From contig CAZCWX010000035.1 of the NCBI GenBank assembly GCA_964502465.1, positions 1 to 25,588 on the forward strand: a stretch of 25,588 nucleotides of DNA. The letters are read 5' to 3'. The number at the start of each line of letters is the position of its first letter. Positions within the stretch are counted from its first letter, which is position 1. Under the pieces are notes generated by a model. The model saw only the letters and a program-made list of their open reading frames with translations, searched no databases and had not been told where the DNA came from. Shown one piece after another: positions 17,384 through 23,710 of this stretch. Source of the stretch: CAZCWX01 sp964502465 (GTDB lineage: Bacteria > Desulfobacterota > Binatia > Bin18). The position numbers and the translations under genes were made by a program.

Positions 17384-17599
17384 CTAGAGGAGGCTGATGA
17401 GGGCATTCTCTTCTTCACGTTGCCGACGACACTCGGCACAGCGACACGTTTGACGCAAATCTGACCAAGAGAACCGGCTGCTATGCCCATCTGGCCAGAC
17501 CACTACGATCCCTTTCTGGTCTCCGACAACGAGAGGTTCTTGGTCCTGTCTGAGGGGGAGATGCAGACGCTCTGCCCTTGTAAGCGGTGATTTTTCCAT
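17384..17599 (-). CDS. Short DUF971 / GBBH-like N-terminal domain protein
   Basis: This 71-residue product carries the DUF971 signature IVVVWPDGHSSRFSWSDLRQ followed by the Zn-type cluster C52-x-C54-x2-C57. DUF971 is the N-terminal domain of gamma-butyrobetaine hydroxylases and also occurs as small stand-alone proteins often encoded near Fe-S assembly genes. Those are usually longer (about 90-130 aa) and supply a fourth ligand, a His in a second W-x-DGH motif. Here the protein stops at ISLL, and none of the three minus-strand frames downstream restores that motif. ATG 17599 has AAGAGGA 5 bases before it. It is the third minus-strand gene after kamA and the 60-aa gene, 87 bp from the latter, probably in one operon. 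The function is unknown. Confidence 0.75.
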   Translation of the reverse strand: MEKSPLTRAERLHLPLRQDQEPLVVGDQKGIVVVWPDGHSSRFSWSDLRQTCRCAECRRQREEENALISLL

Positions 17600-17686
17600 A
17601 CCAATCCTCTTTTCTCATATGCTTTCACACGAAGGGTTTACCAGGAAAAGGAACGTTGTCAGCCCGCCTGGCTTGATTTCTCCTTA

Positions 17687-17869
17687 CTATGAGTTCCCCT
17701 TGTCGACAAGATATGCAAACCTCTCCAGACTTGCCAAGGGGCGTGGCGCAATGGAAACTACCTTTGCCATCTCCAAAAATGGGATATCTTGTACCTCCTT
17801 AAGTGCCTCATCGTCGCAAGCATCGATGAGCCAGATCACGTTCTGGAGAATCTCTTCGGTTTTCTGCAT
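17687..17869 (-). CDS. Small acidic protein (60 aa) downstream of kamA
   Basis: I do not recognise a family. The start at 17869 is well supported: AAAGGAGGAGC lies 5 bases upstream on the minus strand, and the gene begins 37 bp after the kamA stop. The open frame extends upstream to 18142, but that part overlaps kamA. The product opens with an acidic helical stretch (KTEEILQNVIWLIDACDDEA), contains a single Cys at 18, and ends with a more basic segment (APRPLASLERFAYLVDKGNS). There is no signal peptide or TM helix. Its position between kamA and a DUF971 gene suggests an accessory role to the radical SAM enzyme, for example a small subunit or chaperone, but a peptide substrate is also conceivable. 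No function is assigned. Confidence 0.65.
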   Translation of the reverse strand: MQKTEEILQNVIWLIDACDDEALKEVQDIPFLEMAKVVSIAPRPLASLERFAYLVDKGNS

Positions 17870-17906
17870 TGCTTGCTCCTCCTTTGTCGTCGCTGCTCTG
17901 CTCTCG

Positions 17907-19301
17907 CTAGTGGCGACTTGGGGCATTTGCACATATGGCCCGATATTCATCTTCGTAGAAGAATTGATTTTCACCGAAAGCTGGCTTGAGCTGATCGAGC
18001 CAGGTCGCGGTTGGGTCAAAGCGTGCGAAAAAAGGCCGTTGCACCCAATCTGGATTTCGTCCTTGGAGAAAGCGTAAGACGAAAACTTTCTCACCAGTAA
18101 CTTCGGTAATACCCTGAATTTCGACCTTCCCTGGTCCCGCACTCATAGACGGGCCACGGACTGTGCGTCCAAGTCCAGAGACTCGTGTGATCGCTGCGCG
18201 GAAAATCTCCCAGGCCTGCGCGAGCGGTACTTCGAAGTAGCGTCGAGCGCCAGTGTCACGCTCTACGAACATATAATAGGGCACGATGCCCAAGCGAACC
18301 TGGGTGCGCCAGAGACGTGCCCACACGGTTGCCTCATCGTTAATATGCGCAAGCAGTGGCCCTTGACCGCGAATCACTGCCCCAGTGCTGCGTATCTGAT
18401 GGATCGCTTCCCGTGAGGCGGGTGTTTCGAGTTCTCGCCAGTGGTTGTAATGCGCCATGAGGGCAACGTGTTTGCCACCTTTGACTAACCGTTCAAGCAG
18501 CCGGAGGAGTGCCGCTGCGTCGACATCGCGGGTGAACCGATATGGCCAATACGTCAACGCCTTGGTGCCAATCCGGATCGTTTGCACATGCGCGAACCGT
18601 GGCTCAAGTAACGGGGCCAGATACTCTGCCAAATGATGCGTCTTCATGACCATAGGATCCCCGCCGGTCAGCAGTAAATCGCTGATTTGAGGATGCGCAG
18701 CGAGGTAAAGATGCAGTCGGCCCGCATCAGTAGAGGCAAATCGCAGGTCCTGGATACCGACGAACTGCGCCCAGCGAAAACAGAAGGTGCAGTAGGCATG
18801 GCATGTCTGCCCCTGGCTCGGGAAGAACAGCACCGTCTCGCGGTACTTGTGCTGCATGCCAGGTAACATCTCACCATTCAAACGGGGAACGTTTAATTGT
18901 TGCTGTCCGGCCGGGTGTGGGTTGAGTCCAAAGCGGATTTCGTCGGCCAAAGCTTTTATGGTTTCCCGGTCGGCTCTGTTCTTCAGTAAAGTGGCCATGC
19001 GCGCGAAATCTTCTGGCGCGAGCATCCCCGGCTGAGGAAAGGTCAATTGAAACAGTGGATCGTCCGGCACTTGGTCCCAATCAATGAGGTGATCAATAAC
19101 ATATTGGTTGACACGGAATGGTAAGACCTGAGCAGTCACCTGCATAGCAAAACGATGTTCTTGCGAAAGCCGGGTGAGCTGTGGAATCTGCTCTAAATGA
19201 CGCTCGGTGTAGACCTGAAAGCGCGGAGAGGGATTCGCCGGAACTGGTTGCAGCGGTGCCCAAGCAGTGAGATTTGTGGCATAATTCATCCTGTCCAGCA
19301 T
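17907..19301 (-). CDS. kamA: KamA-family radical SAM aminomutase, probably non-lysine substrate
   Basis: The product (464 aa) has the radical SAM cluster C167-x3-C171-x2-C174 (QTCHAYCTFCFRW), the SAM-binding GGDP (213-216), the family's ND (321-322), PYYMF (341-345) and the PLP lysine K392 in SAGPGK. Lysine 2,3-aminomutase moves the alpha-amino group to the beta carbon using SAM, a [4Fe-4S] cluster and PLP. Aligning from ND to K392 (70 residues, same as clostridial KamA as I remember it), the two Asp that bind the lysine side chain become R348 and S385. A basic plus a polar residue resembles glutamate 2,3-aminomutase (Lys/Asn). I chose ATG 19301 because AAAGGAGGG lies 6 bases upstream; the frame is open to 19334. 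An operator-like palindrome lies 105 bp upstream. The fold is secure; substrate and mutase activity are inferred. Confidence 0.88.
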   Translation of the reverse strand: MLDRMNYATNLTAWAPLQPVPANPSPRFQVYTERHLEQIPQLTRLSQEHRFAMQVTAQVLPFRVNQYVIDHLIDWDQVPDDPLFQLTFPQPGMLAPEDFARMATLLKNRADRETIKALADEIRFGLNPHPAGQQQLNVPRLNGEMLPGMQHKYRETVLFFPSQGQTCHAYCTFCFRWAQFVGIQDLRFASTDAGRLHLYLAAHPQISDLLLTGGDPMVMKTHHLAEYLAPLLEPRFAHVQTIRIGTKALTYWPYRFTRDVDAAALLRLLERLVKGGKHVALMAHYNHWRELETPASREAIHQIRSTGAVIRGQGPLLAHINDEATVWARLWRTQVRLGIVPYYMFVERDTGARRYFEVPLAQAWEIFRAAITRVSGLGRTVRGPSMSAGPGKVEIQGITEVTGEKVFVLRFLQGRNPDWVQRPFFARFDPTATWLDQLKPAFGENQFFYEDEYRAICANAPSRH

Positions 19302-19307
19302 GATATT

Positions 19308-19327
19308 CCCTCCTTTCCTCGAAAGGA
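19308..19327 (-). promoter_or_regulatory. Hairpin covering the kamA Shine-Dalgarno sequence
   Basis: On the minus strand TCCTTTC, loop GAG, GAAAGGA form a perfect 7-bp hairpin (19311-19327). Its 3' arm contains most of the Shine-Dalgarno AAAGGAGGG (19308-19316) that serves ATG 19301. Such a hairpin would reduce ribosome access unless opened. It is too short to call a riboswitch and may act as a simple translational damper. Confidence 0.5.
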
Positions 19328-19396
19328 TTCTCATCCTTCCACTTTGAGCAGGTGTTCGGTGCAGGAAAGTATTTTTTCAATTATGTTTGTCTGTAT

Positions 19397-19454
19397 GGTC
19401 AAAATTGACTATATAGTCATATATGACCGTATACTGTTTCCCTTTGCTTGTCAA
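19397..19454 (-). promoter_or_regulatory. kamA promoter region with Rrf2/IscR-like palindrome (site 2)
   Basis: The perfect 14-bp palindrome TGACTATATAGTCA (19406-19419) is flanked by GGTCA (19397-19401) and TGACC (19424-19428), arms that share its exact centre. On the minus strand TTGACA (19454-19449) lies exactly 29 nt before the core, the same distance as at site 1; with a 17-bp spacer the -10 hexamer would be TACGGT, which is poor. The start of kamA is 105 bp downstream. The core differs from sites 1 and 3 only in the two central-left bases. Confidence 0.6.
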
Positions 19455-19694
19455 TTCATCCACCTCACCCTTTCCCCTGTCGATCGGTCATTGGTCGAAC
19501 CCGCTGGTAAGGAGAGTGAGGGTCCCTCTCTTTGGGGTTAATGGAGGAGAAGACTCTCGGTTGAGGTGGTCATTGTGGTTGTTGCAGTTCCCTGCGTTCT
19601 GCGGTGCTGGCCGCTCGGGTTGGGAAATGCACGAGGTCCACGTCCCTGTATACGAGGGGGGATAACGCCACTACTGGAGGCAGGACGCGTAGCG

Positions 19695-21341
19695 CTACTT
19701 CACGTCGGCTCTCTTCACCGCAGACAGTGAGAGAGAGGGGGTAGGTTGCTCGCCTTCGCTGAGAGCCATGACAGTTGCGACTGCGAGATCCCCGGTGACA
19801 TTTACCGCTGAGCGAAACATATCGAGGAGACGATCCACTCCGAGGATCAATGCCAGGCCTGCTGCAGGGACCCCTATGGCAGTGAGCACCATCGTTAAGG
19901 TGACCATCCCAGCTCCCGGTACCCCAGCAGCGCCGATGGAGGCGACGGTTGCCATGAGGACAATGCTCAGCTGGGCTCCGAGCGTGAGATCCATATGGAA
20001 AACCTGGGCGATAAAAAGTGCAGCTACCCCTTGATAGAGTGCCGTCCCGTCCATGTTAATGGTGGAACCTAACGGCAGGACAAAGCTCGAAACCTCGCGG
20101 CTTACTCCCAAGTTTTTCTGCGCGCACTCCATCGTGATGGGCAGAGTGGCGGATGAAGAAGACGTTGAGAAGGCAATGAGCTGAGCTGGGCGGGCTGCAC
20201 GCATGAAGCTGAACCACGAAACCTGTCCGAAAGACTGCACTAAGCCCCCGTAGACCACGCCGGCATGAACGGCCAGACCAATCAGCACTGTGACGCTATA
20301 CACGAGCAGTGCTTTCAGCACGCTGAGACCACTCGTCCCCACAACTTCAGCGATGAGTGCCGCAACGCCGAACGGAGCAAGGGCCATAATCATATGGATT
20401 AAAACGATCATCGCTTGTTGCACGACCTCAAAAATGTTGATCACTGGCATACTGATATCAGAACCAAGCATGGTCAGGGCAACTCCGAAAAGAACGGCAA
20501 AGAAAATAACTTGAAGCATGTCTCCCTGTGCCAGTGACGCAACGGGATTAACCGGGATGATGGCGAGGAGGGTGTCACCAATCGCCGGAGCTTCAGCAGC
20601 AGCTGCAACCCGCGCATCTGCCGCCTCGCCGAACTGGGCAAGCAGGGTGGCGCGGTCGGCCGCATGAATGAAGGTTCCAGGTTGAAGAGTCTGGGCACAG
20701 ACTAAACCGACAGTGACGGCAATTGTGGTTGTGAGCAAATAGAGCCCGAGCGTTTTGAGCCCTAAGCGACCAAGCTTCCGTACGTCTCCCAGGCTGGCCA
20801 CTCCTACGAGTAAAGAAGCGAAAACAAGAGGAATGATGACCATCTGGATGAGGCGCAGAAAAATTTTCCCTATTGGGCTCAGCCAAGCAATGATCGTGTC
20901 ACCGAGCCCACTAATCGGGAGCTGGGAAAGTTTGAAGCCGCCATCAGGCAGCGGCTCGCTATCGATCCGTAACCAGCCGTGTACCGTATCTCCCGTTTGT
21001 GTTGCTCCGAGGCGCTGGCGTAATACATCGGTTGGGTCGTGAAGCGCGAGCAGTCGGTGGAAGGGAAATCGGACCTGGACCCAGGTTGGGACAGTGTGTG
21101 CATGGTCGAGGTTATCAACCTGAGACTTCGTCAAGGTGTCTACCACAGTAAAGCGAATAGGCACGTTTGCTGGTAGCTTTACCTCGGTCGAAGGATCAGT
21201 ACGGTCCAATCGTAAGTGAACGCTCGCGGCATCGGTGACTTTATATATGTCATGGGTGAAGAGCACCGAGTTTGGGCCCAGGAGCAAACCAACGAGCGCA
21301 CCGATAACCATACCCAGGAGGATTTTTGTGTAAATCTGCAT
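19695..21341 (-). CDS. Dicarboxylate/amino acid:cation symporter (DAACS family) with large insert
   Basis: This inner-membrane protein (548 aa) is a GltP/DctA-type secondary transporter for glutamate, aspartate or C4-dicarboxylates. Family motifs are IGKIFLRLIQMVIIPLVFAS (from 157), the Ser-rich hairpin FSTSSSSATLP, the metal/substrate motif LPLGSTINMDGTALYQG, and AAGVPGAG. TM1 (1-22) and TM2 (from about 150) are separated by about 118 residues rich in charged and beta-type sequence, which explains the extra length over the usual 400-430. I chose ATG 21341, 26 bp after the aminotransferase stop; no good ribosome site is present and TTG 21389 is open, so translational coupling is likely. Co-transcription with the aminotransferase suggests transport of its substrate or product. 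Confidence 0.9.
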   Translation of the reverse strand: MQIYTKILLGMVIGALVGLLLGPNSVLFTHDIYKVTDAASVHLRLDRTDPSTEVKLPANVPIRFTVVDTLTKSQVDNLDHAHTVPTWVQVRFPFHRLLALHDPTDVLRQRLGATQTGDTVHGWLRIDSEPLPDGGFKLSQLPISGLGDTIIAWLSPIGKIFLRLIQMVIIPLVFASLLVGVASLGDVRKLGRLGLKTLGLYLLTTTIAVTVGLVCAQTLQPGTFIHAADRATLLAQFGEAADARVAAAAEAPAIGDTLLAIIPVNPVASLAQGDMLQVIFFAVLFGVALTMLGSDISMPVINIFEVVQQAMIVLIHMIMALAPFGVAALIAEVVGTSGLSVLKALLVYSVTVLIGLAVHAGVVYGGLVQSFGQVSWFSFMRAARPAQLIAFSTSSSSATLPITMECAQKNLGVSREVSSFVLPLGSTINMDGTALYQGVAALFIAQVFHMDLTLGAQLSIVLMATVASIGAAGVPGAGMVTLTMVLTAIGVPAAGLALILGVDRLLDMFRSAVNVTGDLAVATVMALSEGEQPTPSLSLSAVKRADVK

Positions 21342-21367
21342 GATTGGAGGAGCACTGCCTGCGGATG

Positions 21368-22678
21368 TTATCGCTGAGCACAGAGCCAATCAACCAGGCA
21401 TTGAACGCCGGCGACCGTATCTTCACACCAAAAATCAATGAAGTCTTCTGGCAGTGGTTGGTCCAAGGGCAGAGTTTCGCTTGCTGCCAGGGCCTTTGCT
21501 CCATCAAAATTCACATACGCCAGCCGGGCGGTCAACTCTTCAGCGGGACGGTGGCACGAGGCCCCTGGCAGAAGGGCGACACCAGTCTCCTTGAGAAGGT
21601 GTTCACACAGCGTGACACTTCCCTGGATCCCGTGCCGCGACAATTGGGCTGTCAAAGGCGAAAAATCGAGAAAGAGGTAAAATGCTCCGATCGGTGGGTG
21701 CACGCGAACCCCAGCGTGGGAGAGCAGGTGTGCACACCGCTGACCTAACGCAGCCAGGATCCGCCGCGCGTGCCACAGATAACGCTCTATACTAATCGCG
21801 CCGCGGAAGGCGCGCACAGCCGCATACTGAATCGGTGCGCTGACCGAAGTATACGTCTCACTCGCGACGGCAGCCATCGCTTCGAGTAACCACTGCAAAG
21901 ATGCGGGAAAAGTAAAGGTTCCGAGTCGCCAGCCTCCTGCCCCACACCATTTTGATAACCCTGAACTGATGATCGTACCCTCAGGATAAAAACGCGCAAC
22001 CGAGACGTGTTTCCCCTCATGATGAAGCTGTCCGTAAATTTCATCGGAGAGCAGCACGATACCAGCCCGTCGCGCGACTGCGGCGAGTTCTTCAAGCTCA
22101 GCAGCGTTATAGGTTGCGCCCTCGGGGTTGCCTGGATAGTTCAGCATCAGGATACGAGGCTGAGGGCCGTTTCTCTTGTAGAGGGTTTCGATCTGGTAAG
22201 GCATGAGGCGCCATTTGTCGACAAAAGTGGTGTGAATCAGGTGGACACGCCGCCCTAAAATACGGGCTTGGGGCACGTAGGAGACCCAACACGGAGTCGG
22301 GACAATCAACTCCCCGTCGAAGACCAACTGTAAAAGGAACAACAGCTCTTTGGAGCCAGGAGCGACCAGCACACCGTCCGGCTGGGCTTCTACATGGTCT
22401 TTCCTGCGATGGAAATCGGCAACGGCTTCGCGCAAGGCTGGTAATCCTTTGACGGGAAGATAATCTTTTTCATGCGCATATAATCTGAGCGTGTTGACCA
22501 CCTCGGTCGGCACCGGAAAGGGGGACTGTCCCAGGCCAAATTTATAGATAGTCTGCCCCTCGCGGCGGAGCGCGTTACTCCGCTCGTTGATCGCAAGTGT
22601 AGCGGATTGGGTCAGACCACGAACATTGGGATTCAACATTTGGTGCATAGGGGTAGCTGAGCCCTTCTTTACCTGCAT
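21368..22678 (-). CDS. PLP-dependent class I/II aminotransferase
   Basis: The product (436 aa) has the fold-type I aminotransferase landmarks: NYPGNPEGATY (180-190, the Asn contacting PLP), VLLSDEIYG with D212 and Y215, and the Schiff-base lysine K243 in SSGLSKWCGAGGWRLG. An Arg in TARLAYVNFDG near the C terminus is the usual carboxylate-binding residue. It belongs with aspartate/aromatic/branched-chain type aminotransferases; the amino donor and acceptor cannot be read. ATG 22678 has GGAGG 11 bases upstream. It lies between the 41-aa gene and the symporter gene, likely one transcript under site 3, and faces the same way as the kamA unit. A role in interconverting a beta-amino acid or its precursor with a keto acid is a hypothesis based on the neighbourhood. 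Confidence 0.9.
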   Translation of the reverse strand: MQVKKGSATPMHQMLNPNVRGLTQSATLAINERSNALRREGQTIYKFGLGQSPFPVPTEVVNTLRLYAHEKDYLPVKGLPALREAVADFHRRKDHVEAQPDGVLVAPGSKELLFLLQLVFDGELIVPTPCWVSYVPQARILGRRVHLIHTTFVDKWRLMPYQIETLYKRNGPQPRILMLNYPGNPEGATYNAAELEELAAVARRAGIVLLSDEIYGQLHHEGKHVSVARFYPEGTIISSGLSKWCGAGGWRLGTFTFPASLQWLLEAMAAVASETYTSVSAPIQYAAVRAFRGAISIERYLWHARRILAALGQRCAHLLSHAGVRVHPPIGAFYLFLDFSPLTAQLSRHGIQGSVTLCEHLLKETGVALLPGASCHRPAEELTARLAYVNFDGAKALAASETLPLDQPLPEDFIDFWCEDTVAGVQCLVDWLCAQR

Positions 22679-22710
22679 TCCGTGGTTTTCCTCCTACAAT
22701 CCATCTCCAC

Positions 22711-22836
22711 TCAACGGCCTGCCCACAGCAGACTGTGATCCTCTCCTTCTTCAGCTCCTTCGTCAATCTCCAACAGGCAAAGCCTGGCGAAAGGAGAAAT
22801 TTTAGTATGCTCTTTTGCGCTTTTTTGCTCAATCAT
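22711..22836 (-). CDS. Small protein (41 aa) heading the aminotransferase unit
   Basis: A short open frame starts at ATG 22836 with a strong Shine-Dalgarno (GAGGAGG, 6 bases from the start codon) and ends at TGA 22713-22711, 32 bp before the aminotransferase start. The product begins MIEQKSAKEHTKI, has one Cys at 20 and a strongly acidic second half (EIDEGAEEGED) ending LLWAGR. It has no signal peptide or TM helix and no run of one amino acid that would mark it as a classical attenuation leader. It may be a small accessory protein, a leader peptide, or untranslated. No family is recognised. A 258-bp open frame overlapping it in another frame lacks a ribosome site and is not accepted. Confidence 0.5.
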   Translation of the reverse strand: MIEQKSAKEHTKISPFARLCLLEIDEGAEEGEDHSLLWAGR

Positions 22837-22860
22837 CTTTTGCCTCCTCGGCCGCGATTG

Positions 22861-22896
22861 CTCCTAGGAGAGAGCCTCGTTTCTTTGCACACGAGG
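22861..22896 (-). promoter_or_regulatory. Possible leader structure before the 41-aa gene
   Basis: In the minus-strand leader, CCTCGT (22896-22891) pairs with ACGAGG (22880-22875) across a 10-nt loop, and a palindrome CTCCTAGGAG (22870-22861) follows. The CTCCT could alternatively pair with the GAGGAGG ribosome site of the 41-aa gene some 20 nt further on. The pairings are visible, but a regulatory role is speculative. Confidence 0.35.
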
Positions 22897-22937
22897 ACAT
22901 CGCTTTCTGAGAGAACTCACTGTAGGGTAGGCAAAAA

Positions 22938-22951
22938 TGACTAATAAGTCA
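22938..22951. promoter_or_regulatory. Rrf2/IscR-like palindrome (site 3) between the aminotransferase unit and suf
   Basis: TGACTAATAAGTCA is identical to the core of site 1. It lies 102 bp upstream of the minus-strand 41-aa start (compare 105 bp for kamA at site 2) and 254 bp upstream of rrf2 on the + strand. On the minus strand TTGACT within it is followed after 17 bp by TACCCT, a weak promoter. The gap 22837-23204 (368 bp) also holds the leader structure and the suf promoter but no other gene that I can support. Confidence 0.6.
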
Positions 22952-23045
22952 AATATGACGATGGTTTGCATTTTTACCGTACTGATACCAAGGGGCAACA
23001 ATGCGTCGCATTGGACTGGGAGAATTGCCAAGAAGAGCGAACCCA

Positions 23046-23097
23046 TTGACAAAATAGCGAAGCTGCTGCACTATAAGAAAATAGTACTGGTTTAGTC
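23046..23097 (+). promoter_or_regulatory. Putative suf operon promoter with degenerate IscR-type site
   Basis: TTGACA (23046-23051) and TATAAG (23072-23077) would form a promoter with an unusually long 20-bp spacer. Just downstream, TACTGGTTTAGTC (23085-23097) has the ACT-N5-AGT layout of IscR type 1 sites, with a 5-nt spacer, and would overlap the transcription start. rrf2 begins 107 bp later. Autoregulation of rrf2-suf by its own product is common in this family. Confidence 0.45.
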
Positions 23098-23204
23098 TTA
23101 TTTATGTGCACCATTCCAGACTTGGTTCCCTCTCCAGAGACCCTCCCCCCGGTCTGGAGAACAAGGCATCGCGTCGCTGAGCGAGAAAGAAAAGGGGGTT
23201 GGTC

Positions 23205-23696
23205 ATGATCCGAATAAGCAAGCTCACTGACTACGGGATCATGCTATTAACATACATTGCTCGGGACCCACTGCTCACGCGCAATGCGCGCGAGCTCGCA
23301 GTAGAGGCGCATTTGCCCTTGCCAACGGTGAGTAAAGTCTTAAAAATCCTCGCGCGCGAGGGGCTCTTAGTCGCGCACCGGGGGATAAAAGGGGGATTTA
23401 GTCTTGCTCGGCCCCCTGAAGAAATTTCGGTGGCAGACATCATTGGTGCCCTGGAAGGGCCGATTGCGATGACTGAGTGTAGTATGCACGCTCCGAGGAT
23501 CTGCCAATTAGAGCGGCAATGCCCGGTCGGCAGCAACTGGCAGATGATCAATCAAGCGGTGCAGGGCGCCCTGGAAACCTTGACCCTTGCGGCAATGACG
23601 CGCCCGCTCCCCCGGAATTTTGTGGCCTTCGGGACCCATCGCCCGGTAACAGCTGGCGACCCCAGGGAGCGCATCACCGTCCAGAGTGAACTGTAA
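23205..23696 (+). CDS. Rrf2-family Fe-S responsive regulator of the SUF operon (IscR/SufR-like)
   Basis: The 163-residue protein has the Rrf2 winged helix: MIRISKLTDYGIMLL, the recognition-helix region LPLPTVSKVLKILAREGLL (residues 37-55), and the wing KGGFSLARPPEEISVADII. Three cysteines, C92, C100 and C106, occupy the place of the IscR [2Fe-2S] ligands (C92, C98, C104 in E. coli), so cluster-dependent DNA binding is likely. SUF-linked Rrf2 proteins of this kind sense Fe-S status and control suf genes. ATG 23205 has AAAGGGGG 6 bases upstream; TTG 23199 is open too but less likely. It is followed 14 bp later by sufB. It is the natural candidate to bind the palindromes at 11453, 19406 and 22938. 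Confidence 0.92.
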   Translation: MIRISKLTDYGIMLLTYIARDPLLTRNARELAVEAHLPLPTVSKVLKILAREGLLVAHRGIKGGFSLARPPEEISVADIIGALEGPIAMTECSMHAPRICQLERQCPVGSNWQMINQAVQGALETLTLAAMTRPLPRNFVAFGTHRPVTAGDPRERITVQSEL

Positions 23697-23710
23697 CGAG
23701 GAGAACACAC

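Larger units (their letters stand above)
19302..19694. other. Gene-free interval between the two minus-strand units
   Basis: This 393-bp gap holds the kamA leader with its ribosome-site hairpin (19308-19327), the palindromic operator and TTGACA element (19397-19454), and a further 240 bp (19455-19694) in which I see no supported gene. The open frames crossing it on the + strand have no ribosome site and no recognisable content. A terminator for the symporter gene should lie near 19600-19694, but I find no convincing hairpin with a T-run. Confidence 0.55.

Noticed and set aside
17870..18142. Upstream extension of the 60-aa gene to a 151-aa protein
   Set aside because: The extra 91 residues overlap kamA out of frame; the strong ribosome site lies directly before the internal ATG at 17869.
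22575..22832. 85-aa minus-strand open frame overlapping the aminotransferase start
   Set aside because: No ribosome site, an atypical composition and overlap with two better-supported genes; the 41-aa frame with GAGGAGG is preferred.
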